From Bradyrhizobium sp. WBAH42 (GTDB lineage: Bacteria; Pseudomonadota; Alphaproteobacteria; Rhizobiales; Xanthobacteraceae): a stretch of 64,000 nt of DNA. Positions within the stretch are counted from its first letter, which is position 1. Every line of letters starts with the position of its first letter. Shown here piece by piece: positions 42,836 to 51,283 of this stretch. A program made the translations under genes and the position numbers. The stretch lies in NCBI RefSeq assembly GCF_024585265.1, contig NZ_CP036533.1:2117001-2181000 (forward strand). The letters run 5' to 3'. A model generated the notes under the pieces. It was not told the origin of the DNA and did no database searches. It was given only the letters and a program-made list of their open reading frames with translations.

Positions 42836-44944
42836 ATGTCGCAGGCAGAGGCCACCGAGGGCCCTATCAAGGTCGAGTTCGACAATTTCGAGCACGGTTT
42901 TCCGGAAGGGTTCGGCCCGGGCTGGTGGGGCCAGCTCGCCTACTGGATCGGCATCGCGTTCGCGACCTTCCAGCTCTATGTCGCCGCGTTCAACTATCTG
43001 CCGAGCCAGGTGGTACGCGGCGTCCATGTCGGCTTCCTGCTCCTGCTCACCTTCGGCCTGATCGCCAACTTCACTGCGAAGAGCGATTTCGGCCGTGCGC
43101 TCGGCTGGGTGATCGGCGGCGCCGGCTTCTTCTGCGGTCTCTACCAATGGATCTTCTATGCCGACCTGGTCGCGCGCGACGGCGATCCGACCAGGCTCGA
43201 TCTCGCCGTCGGCACGCTGCTCGCGGTGCTGATCTTCGAGGGCACGAGGCGACTGATGGGCGCGGCGCTGCCGCTGATGTGCGGCGCGTGTCTCCTCTAT
43301 TGGTTTTTCGGGCAGTACCTGCCGTCGCCGCTGAACCATCGCGGCTATGATTTCGACCAGATCGTCACGCATCTGTCGTTCGGCACCGAAGGCTTCTACG
43401 GCGTGCCGGTCTACGTCTCGGCGACCTACATCTTCCTGTTCATCCTGTTCGGCTCGTTCCTGGAGCGCGCCGGCATGATCCAGCTGTTCACCGATGTCTC
43501 GCTCGGCCTGTTCGGCCGCACCCGCGGCGGACCTGCCAAGGTCGCGGTGTTCGCCTCGGGCATGATGGGCACCATCTCCGGCTCGGGCGTCGCCAACGTC
43601 GTCACCGTCGGCCAGTTCACGATCCCCTTGATGATCAAGTTCGGCTACCGCCGCGCCTTCGCCGCCGGCGTCGAGGCTACGGCCTCGATGGGTGGACAGA
43701 TCATGCCGCCGGTGATGGGTGCGGTTGCCTTCATCATGGCCGAGACGCTCGGCGTGCAATATTCGGAGATCGTGAAAGCGGCCGCTATCCCTGCGATCCT
43801 CTATTTCGCCTCCGCGTTCTGGATGGTGCATCTGGAAGCCGGCAAGCACGGCCTCGTCGGCATGAAGCGTTCGGAGATCCCGAGCGCCTGGAAGGCGCTG
43901 GTGACGCGCTGGTACCTCGTGCTGCCGCTCGCGGCGCTGGTCTACATGCTGTTCGAGGGTTTTACGCCGCTCTACGCCGGCAGCATGGGCCTTGCGCTGA
44001 CCGTGACGCTGATCCTCGGCACCGCCATCACGACGGGCGCCTCCTCGAACGTGATCCGCACCATCTTCTGGGTCGGGCTCGCGCTCGTCGTCGCGGCACT
44101 GTCGCGCGACGGCCTCCAGATCGTGCCGGTCGCTACCGTCGTGGTCGGGCTGATCGTGATCACGGCCTTCGTGCGCGGCGGCTTTGCGGCGTTGCGCGCC
44201 TGCCGCGATGCGCTCGCCGAGAGCGCGAAATCCGCCATCACCGTCGGCATGGCCTGCGCCATCGTCGGCGTCATCATCGGCATGATGTCGCAGACCGGCG
44301 TCGGCACCATCTTCGGCGGCTGGGTGATCGGTCTCGGCGAGAAGAGCCTGTTCCTGGCGCTGGTCATGACCATGTTGCTGTCGATCCTGCTCGGTACCGG
44401 CATCCCGACCATCCCGACCTACATCATCACCGCGGCGCTTGCAGCGCCTGCGCTGGCCAAGCTCGGCGTGCCCTTGATCGCGAGCCACATGTTCGCATTC
44501 TACTACGGCATCATGGCCGACCTCTCGCCGCCGGTGGCGCTCGCCGCGCTTGCGGCCGCGCCGATCGCCAAGGAGAACCCGGACAAGATCGGCTGGGAGG
44601 CGATGCGCATCGCGCTCGCCGGCTACGTCATTCCCTTCATCTTCGTCTATTCGCCGGCCTTGATGCTGCAGGCCGGCGATCCCATGGCGGCCAAGCTCGG
44701 CTTCTACGGCGCGGTGGCGCTGGCGAGCTTGAAGGCGCTGGTGGCGATCGGCCTGTTCGGCATGGTCGCGATCGGCTTCCTGTTCAAGCGGCTGACGCTG
44801 ATCGAGCGCGTGGTCGCGCTCGGCGGCGCACTCTGTCTGCTCGGCGAATTCCCGTTCAGCGACACCGCCGGCTTCGTGCTCGCCGCCGCGCTCGTGCTGT
44901 GGCAATGGCGGCAGCGTCCGCCGGCAACGGTCGAGGCGGTGTGA
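42836..44944 (+). CDS. TRAP transporter fused permease (DctQ-DctM)
   Basis: A 702-residue membrane protein with about 16-18 helices, a fusion of the small and large TRAP permease subunits as in TAXI systems. It shows TYIFLFILFGSFLERAGMIQLFTDVSLGLFGRTRGGPAKVAVFASGMMGTISGSGVANV and ATASMGGQIMPPVMGAVAFIMAETLG, core DctM motifs, and later GTGIPTIPTYIITAALAAPAL. It imports solute using a Na+ or H+ gradient. The ATG at 42836 follows GGGGAA. Its stop overlaps the GTG of the DUF1850 gene. Confidence 0.93.
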   Translation: MSQAEATEGPIKVEFDNFEHGFPEGFGPGWWGQLAYWIGIAFATFQLYVAAFNYLPSQVVRGVHVGFLLLLTFGLIANFTAKSDFGRALGWVIGGAGFFCGLYQWIFYADLVARDGDPTRLDLAVGTLLAVLIFEGTRRLMGAALPLMCGACLLYWFFGQYLPSPLNHRGYDFDQIVTHLSFGTEGFYGVPVYVSATYIFLFILFGSFLERAGMIQLFTDVSLGLFGRTRGGPAKVAVFASGMMGTISGSGVANVVTVGQFTIPLMIKFGYRRAFAAGVEATASMGGQIMPPVMGAVAFIMAETLGVQYSEIVKAAAIPAILYFASAFWMVHLEAGKHGLVGMKRSEIPSAWKALVTRWYLVLPLAALVYMLFEGFTPLYAGSMGLALTVTLILGTAITTGASSNVIRTIFWVGLALVVAALSRDGLQIVPVATVVVGLIVITAFVRGGFAALRACRDALAESAKSAITVGMACAIVGVIIGMMSQTGVGTIFGGWVIGLGEKSLFLALVMTMLLSILLGTGIPTIPTYIITAALAAPALAKLGVPLIASHMFAFYYGIMADLSPPVALAALAAAPIAKENPDKIGWEAMRIALAGYVIPFIFVYSPALMLQAGDPMAAKLGFYGAVALASLKALVAIGLFGMVAIGFLFKRLTLIERVVALGGALCLLGEFPFSDTAGFVLAAALVLWQWRQRPPATVEAV

Positions 44945-45324
44945 GTCTCTGTCTTGCGACAGTTGGCGGCGTGAAGGCGCTCGCCCTGTCCGCGTTCACG
45001 CTTGTCTGGACGCATTCGATCGCGAAGGTCGAATGGCAGGAAGACTGGCGCCTCACGCCCGCCGGCCTCGAACTGGTGCAGGCCCGCGTCAAGGGCACCG
45101 GCCCCGGCATGGAGCCGCCGCCCGAGGCGCGGCTGGTCGATGGCTGGTTTCAATGGCGACCGCACCGGGCGCCGATGCCGGAGGTGGTGCTCGGCAATTC
45201 CGGCGCGGCCGGGGAATGGCGACTGTGCCATGGCGGGAAGTGCCGGACGTTGTCGGAGATTGTCGGGCATCCCGTTGGTGCTAACGTGACCAAAATGAGC
45301 ATCTGCGAACAACAAGAGAAATAA
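44941..45324 (+). CDS. DUF1850 protein of the TAXI-TRAP operon
   Basis: A 127-residue protein with an N-terminal hydrophobic segment (VKALALSAFTLVWTHSIAKVEWQEDW). The TLVWTHSI-KVEWQEDW motif and GPGMEPPPEARLVDGWFQWRP define DUF1850, a family encoded with TAXI-TRAP transporters. The function is unknown, but the coupling suggests an accessory role. I start at the GTG that overlaps the permease stop (GTGA). Confidence 0.88.
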   Translation: MSLCLATVGGVKALALSAFTLVWTHSIAKVEWQEDWRLTPAGLELVQARVKGTGPGMEPPPEARLVDGWFQWRPHRAPMPEVVLGNSGAAGEWRLCHGGKCRTLSEIVGHPVGANVTKMSICEQQEK

Positions 45325-45335
45325 GGGAGATCACG

Positions 45336-46142
45336 ATGGATCGGCTCAAGGGCAAGGTTGCGATGGTGGTGGGGGCCGGCTCGATCGGACCCGGCTGGGG
45401 CAACGGCAAGGCGACCGCGGTGACCTTTGCGCGCGAGGGCGCGCAGGTGTTTTGCGTCGATCGCAATGCTGCCGCGGCCGAGGAGACCGCGAAGATCATC
45501 ACGGGCGAAGGCGGCAAGGCGACGGCATTCACGGCCGACGTGTCGCGCGCCAGTGAGATCGAGGCGATGGTCGCGGCGTGCCTGAAGGCCTATGGCCGCA
45601 TCGACGTGCTCGACAACAATGTCGGCATCGCCGAGATGGGCAGCGTGGTCGAGGTGAGCGAGGACAGCTGGGACCGCGTCTTCAGCGTCAACCTCAAGAG
45701 CGCCTATCTCGCCATGAAGCACGTCATCCCGATCATGGTGAAGCAGGGCGGCGGCTCGATCATCAACATCTCCTCGATCGCCTCGATCCGCCACATGGGC
45801 ATCTCCTACGTTACCTACGGCACCTCGAAAGCGGCGATGAACCAGATGACGCGCACCACGGCGATCGAGTTCGCGCGTCATCATGTGCGCGTCAACGCGA
45901 TCCTGCCCGGCCTGATGAAGACGCCGATGGTCGAGCACTCCGCCGGCCTCGCCGCCAGCTACGCCAAGGGCGATGTCGAAGCGATGTGGCGCGCGCGCGA
46001 CGCGCAGGTGCCGATGGGCCACATGGGCGATGCATGGGACGTCGCCAACGCCGCGCTGTTTTTGGCGTCGGACGAGTCGAAATACGTGACGGGCATCGAG
46101 CTCGTGGTCGACGGCGGGATCACGTGCAAGGCGGGGGCGTAG
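45336..46142 (+). CDS. Short-chain dehydrogenase/reductase
   Basis: A 268-residue NAD(P)-dependent SDR. Cofactor motif VAMVVGAGSIGPGWGNGKATAV is extended by insertion relative to the classical TGxxxGIG. The catalytic Tyr-Lys is in YVTYGTSKAAMN, and the Ser in INISSIASI. The C-terminal LVVDGGITCKAG closes it. The substrate is unknown; it may act on a compound taken up by the adjacent TRAP system, as it starts 11 bases after the DUF1850 stop with a GGGAG site. Confidence 0.9.
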   Translation: MDRLKGKVAMVVGAGSIGPGWGNGKATAVTFAREGAQVFCVDRNAAAAEETAKIITGEGGKATAFTADVSRASEIEAMVAACLKAYGRIDVLDNNVGIAEMGSVVEVSEDSWDRVFSVNLKSAYLAMKHVIPIMVKQGGGSIINISSIASIRHMGISYVTYGTSKAAMNQMTRTTAIEFARHHVRVNAILPGLMKTPMVEHSAGLAASYAKGDVEAMWRARDAQVPMGHMGDAWDVANAALFLASDESKYVTGIELVVDGGITCKAGA

Positions 46143-46151
46143 CTTTCAGTC

Positions 46152-46199
46152 TTCGTCGCCGTCCCGGATTGGCGCTCCACTTGTCCGGGACGACGCCGA
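46152..46199. repeat. Short inverted repeat between convergent genes
   Basis: CGTCGCCGTCCCGGAT and ...GTCCGGGACGACGCC form an imperfect hairpin. It could act as a bidirectional terminator between the SDR and the membrane protein. Confidence 0.55.
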
Positions 46200-46202
46200 G
46201 AG

Positions 46203-46973
46203 CTACCGCGCCAGCGCCAGGATGCCGCCGGCGAACGAATGCCACGCCGCCGTTTCGCTGACCGGCCAGTTCAGCACCTTCACCGCCAAAAGCGCGAGCG
46301 TGCCGGTGATGTAGACCGGATGCACGCGCCCTTCGGTGCGCCAGTCGCGCACCATGGCGACGACGAGCAGAAGGGAGGCGACGACAGCCGGCGCGATCGT
46401 CACGGGCACCGGCGGCGGGCCGGGCGGTCCGGGAGGCGCGAGGAAGGTCAGGAACCAGCGCGCGATCGCGGCGTCGAGGATCGAGACCGCCGCGAGCAGC
46501 ATCAGGCGCTTGTGAACCTCGGGCCTGCGCGTATTCATGATCGCCAGCACGAACACCACGGCGAAGAACGCGATTCCGCTCATCGGCACGATCGAGAAGG
46601 CGATGCCGGCGTCCTTCTGCCCGAGCGCGGCGGAATGCTGCATCACGTGGACCGAGGCGAGGAAACCGAAAATCGTCATCGCGGTCGCGAGCGACACGCC
46701 GGCAATGCCGAGCGAGCGGTGGTTGACCACGCGGCCGGAGGCCGCGAGCCAGGTCTGGAGCACGAAATACAGCGACCAGGTGAAGAACAAGAGTCCATGA
46801 AAATGAATCACCGGGCTTGCGGAGAATGTCCGGTGAGCAAGCGGCACCCAATAGGTCGGTGCGAAGCCGAGAAAGGCGGTGGCGGCGCAGGCCAGCGCCA
46901 TGTGGAAATAAAAGTATCGTGCGGGCGACGCATCACGCGCGCGTACACGACGATCGTCGATCAAGGTCGTCAT
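46203..46973 (-). CDS. Integral membrane protein of unknown function
   Basis: A 256-residue membrane protein with about seven helices, including YFYFHMALACAATAFLGFAPTYWVPL, VIHFHGLLFFTWSLYFVLQTWLAASG and AFFAVVFVLAIMNTRRPEVHKRLMLLAAVS. Conserved-looking histidines (HFHG, NHRS, VHKRL) in the first half recall cytochrome-b-type or DUF2306-like proteins, but I cannot name the family. The start is uncertain: ATG at 46973 is taken, a GTG at 47039 is open upstream. Neither has a good ribosome site. Confidence 0.7.
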   Translation of the reverse strand: MTTLIDDRRVRARDASPARYFYFHMALACAATAFLGFAPTYWVPLAHRTFSASPVIHFHGLLFFTWSLYFVLQTWLAASGRVVNHRSLGIAGVSLATAMTIFGFLASVHVMQHSAALGQKDAGIAFSIVPMSGIAFFAVVFVLAIMNTRRPEVHKRLMLLAAVSILDAAIARWFLTFLAPPGPPGPPPVPVTIAPAVVASLLLVVAMVRDWRTEGRVHPVYITGTLALLAVKVLNWPVSETAAWHSFAGGILALAR

Positions 46974-47135
46974 CAGGAGTGAGTCTGGGAAAGCGGGGTC
47001 CGGTTCAAACTCCGGGACGCTGTGTGTGACGAGGCGCACGTTGCTGAACGCACCAAACTCGCCGTCGCCCCGGATCTGCGCGCCCCTAGGGCTCGCTCGT
47101 CCGGGACGACCCCGAGTTTGTGTCGCGGAGCTGCC

Positions 47136-48680
47136 TCATCCGCCCGCGCTCAATTCTGCGCGATCGAGCTCCTCCTCGAGCCGGTGAAACGCATCGTCGC
47201 CGATCACCTCGGTGGCGCGCAGATCGAAGATCGCCTTGCGCGCGGCCTCGATGGCGCGGCGGCGGAGGGGATCGGCGGGAAGTTCGCCGTTGCTGATGCC
47301 GCCGTTCGGATCGGTCTCGGTCTGCATCAGGATGGCGCGATATTCGAGCCGCAGGATTTCCGCCTCCTCCGACGGATCGCTCTCGATCGCATCGAGCGCG
47401 GCGCGATAGGCGACCGCGCGGCCGCGGGCGACCTCGATACCAACGGGATCGTCGTCCTTGAGGTTGAAAGCGAGGATCAGCGGCCGCAGCGTCAGGCCCT
47501 GGATCACCAGCGAGCCCAGCACCACCGCAAAGGCGATGAAGACAATGAAGTCGCGATAGGGAAAGTTTTCCGGCAGGGCAAAGGCGGTGGCGAGCGTGAC
47601 GAGACCGCGCATGCCGCACCAGGAGATGATGAGCCCGCCCTTGGGCGAGGCCATCTGCTTCGGATCTTTAGGGCGATAGAGTCCCTGCGCGATCAGCACC
47701 CGGAGACTTGTGCGATAGAACGTCACCCAGAACAGGCGCACCAGGATCACCGTCAACAGGATCCAGGCGGCGGCTACGCAATATTCCCAGCGCACGTCCG
47801 CGTCCAGCCGCGTCCAGATCGGCCGCATCTGCATGCCGATCAGCATGAAGGCGAGCACGTTGAGCACGAACACGGTCGTGTCCCACACGGCATAGGACGG
47901 TACCCGCAGCCGCGCCGGGATGCGTGCCGGCGCGGTCCGTGCGACCGTGATGGCATAGACCACGATCGTGAGGATGCCGGAGAGGCCGAGATGCTCGGCG
48001 GCGATCCACACCAGGAAAGTGGTGGCGAACTGCACGATGATGGCGCTCGGCGCCTCCGTCACCCGCTCCATGAACAGCGGAATGATGCGGCCTGCGGCCA
48101 GACCCGCGATGACGCTGCCAACCAGCGCCAGCGCCATGGTCGGCGCGACCTGGCTCCAGGTCAGATGCTCTGTGGCGACCGCGCCGACGGCGATGCGATA
48201 GATCAGCAGCGCGCTGGCGTCGTTGAGCAGGCTTTCGCCTTCCAGCACTTTGACCATGCGATGGGGCAACTTGACCTGGCTCAGGATCGCGACCGCAGCG
48301 GCCGCATCCGGCGGCGCCACGATGGCGCCGAGCGCGACCGCGGCGGCCCAGGGCATGTCGGGCATCAGCCGATGCGCGACATAGGCGACGCCCGCCGTGG
48401 TCAAGCCGACCGCGGCGACGACCAGAGTCGAGACCGGAACCCAGTTGTTGCGAAGGTCGCGCAACGACGTGTCGAAAGCGGCATCGAGTAGGACCGGTGC
48501 GACAAAAAGCGCCAAGGCCAGGTCCGGCTCCAGCGCCCAGGACGGGCTCGAGGGCACAAAGGCGATCAGCGCGCCGCCGATGGCGAGAAAGGTCGGGTAG
48601 GGCACCTTGATCCGCCGCGCCAGCGCCGATAAGCCAACGGCGCCGAGCAGCAGCGCGATGATCCATTCGAATGTCGACAC
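47136..48680 (-). CDS. CPA1-family Na+/H+ antiporter
   Basis: A 514-residue membrane antiporter of the NhaP/NHE type. Twelve or so helices carry GLSALARRIKVPYPTFLAIGGALIAFVP, LGAIVAPPDAAAAVAILSQVKLPHRMVKVLEGESLLNDASALLIYRIA and WCGMRGLVTLATAFALP, the CPA1 core with the ND pair in LLNDASA. A charged cytosolic tail of about 100 residues follows. I take the GTG at 48680, which has GGGGA upstream; a GTG at 48713 is also open. Confidence 0.9.
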   Translation of the reverse strand: MSTFEWIIALLLGAVGLSALARRIKVPYPTFLAIGGALIAFVPSSPSWALEPDLALALFVAPVLLDAAFDTSLRDLRNNWVPVSTLVVAAVGLTTAGVAYVAHRLMPDMPWAAAVALGAIVAPPDAAAAVAILSQVKLPHRMVKVLEGESLLNDASALLIYRIAVGAVATEHLTWSQVAPTMALALVGSVIAGLAAGRIIPLFMERVTEAPSAIIVQFATTFLVWIAAEHLGLSGILTIVVYAITVARTAPARIPARLRVPSYAVWDTTVFVLNVLAFMLIGMQMRPIWTRLDADVRWEYCVAAAWILLTVILVRLFWVTFYRTSLRVLIAQGLYRPKDPKQMASPKGGLIISWCGMRGLVTLATAFALPENFPYRDFIVFIAFAVVLGSLVIQGLTLRPLILAFNLKDDDPVGIEVARGRAVAYRAALDAIESDPSEEAEILRLEYRAILMQTETDPNGGISNGELPADPLRRRAIEAARKAIFDLRATEVIGDDAFHRLEEELDRAELSAGG

Positions 48681-48820
48681 GATGATCCCCGAAGCCGATC
48701 TGAGCGGTGCCACAAGCTAGCACTAATCTTGCCGTATGATGGATAGTACGGCTTCAAGGCAAGACCTCTTCAAGACAACATCTTAAGAGGATGGACGGCA
48801 AGGTTTCGACCGCAACGAGC

Positions 48821-49579
48821 ATGCGTTTTCTCATCCACCTGTTCGGCGCCGGGCTGCTCTATGCGCTCTCGCTCGCCCCGGCCGATGCCGCGACCGGCGG
48901 CGAGCCGGTGGCCGTGACGCCGGTCGATGTCGCGCCCTGCCTCGCGGCGGCCGCAGCCGACGACATGGACAAGGCGGCCACGGCCTGCGACGCCGTGATC
49001 GACAACGAGAAGACGGTGAAGGGCGACCTGATCAAGGCGCTGATCGCGCGCGGCGCGCTCCATGCGCGGCACGATCAGGTCGACCGCGCCATCGCCGACG
49101 ACAGCCGCGCTCTTCTGCTCGACCCCGGCCTTGCGGACATCTTGAACGCGCGTGGCGAGCTTTGGCTGAAGAAGGGCGACAAGCCGAAGGCGGTGCAGGA
49201 TTTCGGCGCAGCGCTCAGGATCGATCCGAACCACGAGAAGGCCAAGGCCAATCACAAGGCGATGGCGCGCGAGATCGAGCGGATCGGCGCGCAGATGGCG
49301 GTCGCGGGCAAGCCCAGCTTCAATTGCGCGCGAGCGCGTCTGGCGGTGGAAAGGGCGATCTGCGGCAATCGCGAGCTCGCCGATCTCGATCGCGAGGTCT
49401 TTGCCTCCAATGCCCGTGCGATCCGTGAAGCGCGCAATGCGGCCGAGGCCAAAGCGCTCCAACGTGAGCAGGACGCGTTCATCGCGCGCCGCAACGCCGA
49501 TTTCGGCCGCCCGGGGTACGACCTGAAGAAGGCGATGCAGGAGCGCTTGCAGCGGCTGAACGGGGTGGATGGGTATTGA
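48821..49579 (+). CDS. TPR protein with LprI-type C-terminal domain (copy 1)
   Basis: A 252-residue exported protein. The signal is MRFLIHLFGAGLLYALSLAPADA. About residues 40-145 form TPR-type helices (NARGELWLKKGDKPKAVQDFGAALRIDPNHEKA). The C-terminus FNCARARLAVERAICGNRELADLDREVFASNARAIREARNAAEAK...QREQDAFIARRNADF matches the LprI/DUF1311 domain (a lysozyme-inhibitor-like fold). It is followed by a longer paralog, so the two are a tandem duplication. Confidence 0.82.
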   Translation: MRFLIHLFGAGLLYALSLAPADAATGGEPVAVTPVDVAPCLAAAAADDMDKAATACDAVIDNEKTVKGDLIKALIARGALHARHDQVDRAIADDSRALLLDPGLADILNARGELWLKKGDKPKAVQDFGAALRIDPNHEKAKANHKAMAREIERIGAQMAVAGKPSFNCARARLAVERAICGNRELADLDREVFASNARAIREARNAAEAKALQREQDAFIARRNADFGRPGYDLKKAMQERLQRLNGVDGY

Positions 49580-49707
49580 GTCCTTCGCCTCTCCCCGCGT
49601 GCGGGGCGAGGGAGAGCAGGCACTGGCCGTCCTGCCAGGCCCGGTTTGAACCCATCCCTTGCCAGCTGCGACAACGGTGAGAACCCGACGTCACGGAGCC
49701 CTATGTC

Positions 49708-51093
49708 ATGTGCGGCACTCACGCCTCCGCGCAAGCGCTTTCGCCTGCCAAGATCTCGCTTCGCGCCCTATTCCTCGGCGCGGCAATCAGTTTCGCTCTC
49801 GCGGCCCCCGCCGCGGCGAGCACCGAGTGCGTGCTGGGGAGCAAGGCTGACCCGGCCGAGCTGATCCCGGCATGCAGCGCCATCATCGACCAGACCGCCA
49901 ATCCGGCCGCCGAACGCAGCGCGGCGCTCGTTGCGCGCGCCGACGCCAATGCACGGACCTCCGGCGGCCAGTCCCAGGCGCTGCGGGATCTGGACCGCGC
50001 CATCGCGCTCGACGGCAAGAACGCGAAGGCCTGGCGCGTGCGCGGCGACCTCCTGCGCGAGGCCGGCGGCGATCTCAACCGCGCCGCGGCGGATCTGACC
50101 AAGGCGATCGAGCTCGACCCTCGGGATGCCGAAGCTTACGAGCTGCGCGGCGTCGTCTACACCAATCAGCGCCGGCTCGACCGCGCGCTCGCCGATTACG
50201 ACCAGGCGATCAAGCTGAAGCCGGACGATGCGCAAGCCTGGTCCGACCGCGGCGTGGCCTATTATCTCGGCGGCGACAACGAGAAGGCGATCAGGAATTT
50301 CGACGAGGCGCTGCGGCTCGATCCAAACCGCGCGCGCACCTACACCAATCGCGGCGCGGCCTACAAGAAGCTCGGCCAGCTCGACAAGGCGGTCGCCGAC
50401 GACGGCGAGGCGATCAGGCTCGACCCGAAGGTGCCGGAATATTACGACAATCGCGGCCTGACTTATGCTGCGATGGGCGAGTACGACAAGGCGATCGCCG
50501 ATTACGACCAGGCGATACGACGGGAGCAGCGCGCCAATTTCCTGACCAACCGCGGCGATTCCTACCAGTTCAAGGGCGAGCTCGGGGCGGCGCTGAGCGA
50601 CTACGAGGCTGCGCTCAAGCTCGATCCGAATTTCGCGAAGACCTACAACAACCGCGCCGTGCTCTACAAGAAGATGGGCGAGCGGAAGAAGGCGCTGGCC
50701 GATTATGAGACGGCGCTGAAGCTGGACCCGGGCAACGAGAATGCGGCGAACGGCCGCCGGGTCATGATCGCCGAGATCGCGAAGTTCGGCGCCGAGCCCC
50801 CGCGTGCCCTGAATGCAGAAGCGGGCAACGGCCCGTCCTTCGATTGCGCCACTGCCAAGCGCGAGGTCGAGAAGGTGATCTGCGCCGATGCTCAGCTCGG
50901 CGTGCTCGATCGCCAGATTGCCGAGACCTATGAACGCGTGCTGAGGGCCTCCAAGGGACGTTCCGCCAGCGACCTGCGCAAGACCCAGCGCGAGTTCCTC
51001 ACCACGCGCAATGCAAGCTTCCGCCGCCCCGGCTACGATCTGAAGAAGATCATGCAGGACCGCTTGCAGCGGCTGAACGCGATGGAGAGCTGA
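49708..51093 (+). CDS. TPR protein with LprI-type C-terminal domain (copy 2)
   Basis: A 461-residue protein with an N-terminal hydrophobic segment (ALFLGAAISFALAAPAAAS) that directs export. About nine TPR units follow (for example AYELRGVVYTNQRRLDRALADYDQAIKLKPDDA). The C-terminal 100 residues (FDCATAKREVEKVICADAQLGVLDRQIAETYERVL, then RRPGYDLKKIMQDRLQRLNAMES) are closely related to those of copy 1. Likely periplasmic binding or assembly role, not known. It starts near a CTCTCCCC repeat. Confidence 0.85.
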   Translation: MCGTHASAQALSPAKISLRALFLGAAISFALAAPAAASTECVLGSKADPAELIPACSAIIDQTANPAAERSAALVARADANARTSGGQSQALRDLDRAIALDGKNAKAWRVRGDLLREAGGDLNRAAADLTKAIELDPRDAEAYELRGVVYTNQRRLDRALADYDQAIKLKPDDAQAWSDRGVAYYLGGDNEKAIRNFDEALRLDPNRARTYTNRGAAYKKLGQLDKAVADDGEAIRLDPKVPEYYDNRGLTYAAMGEYDKAIADYDQAIRREQRANFLTNRGDSYQFKGELGAALSDYEAALKLDPNFAKTYNNRAVLYKKMGERKKALADYETALKLDPGNENAANGRRVMIAEIAKFGAEPPRALNAEAGNGPSFDCATAKREVEKVICADAQLGVLDRQIAETYERVLRASKGRSASDLRKTQREFLTTRNASFRRPGYDLKKIMQDRLQRLNAMES

Positions 51094-51096
51094 AAG

Positions 51097-51128
51097 CCCG
51101 TTCTTCGCCCTTGCCCTGCAAGAACGGG
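51097..51128. terminator. Hairpin after the second TPR gene
   Basis: Nine-base arms CCCGTTCTT and AAGAACGGG with a 14-base loop, six bases past the stop. No T-run directly follows. Confidence 0.5.
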
Positions 51129-51283
51129 GACAGGGAGAAGACGCGTTCTTTTCGGCTTGAACCGCGGCCCGTTCCCGGGAAAATACCCGTCAAACAAGGC
51201 CGGCAATTGATCCTGGTCATGGCGGGACGCTCGTCCTGTCGTCAGGTCAGGGCCAGGCGAACAAAGGGAACGGGAGCGCGGGC

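Noticed and set aside
42701..44905. A 734-residue open frame on the minus strand
   Set aside because: It lies opposite the TRAP permease, and its runs of H, D, E and R with no fold pattern mark it as a shadow of that gene.
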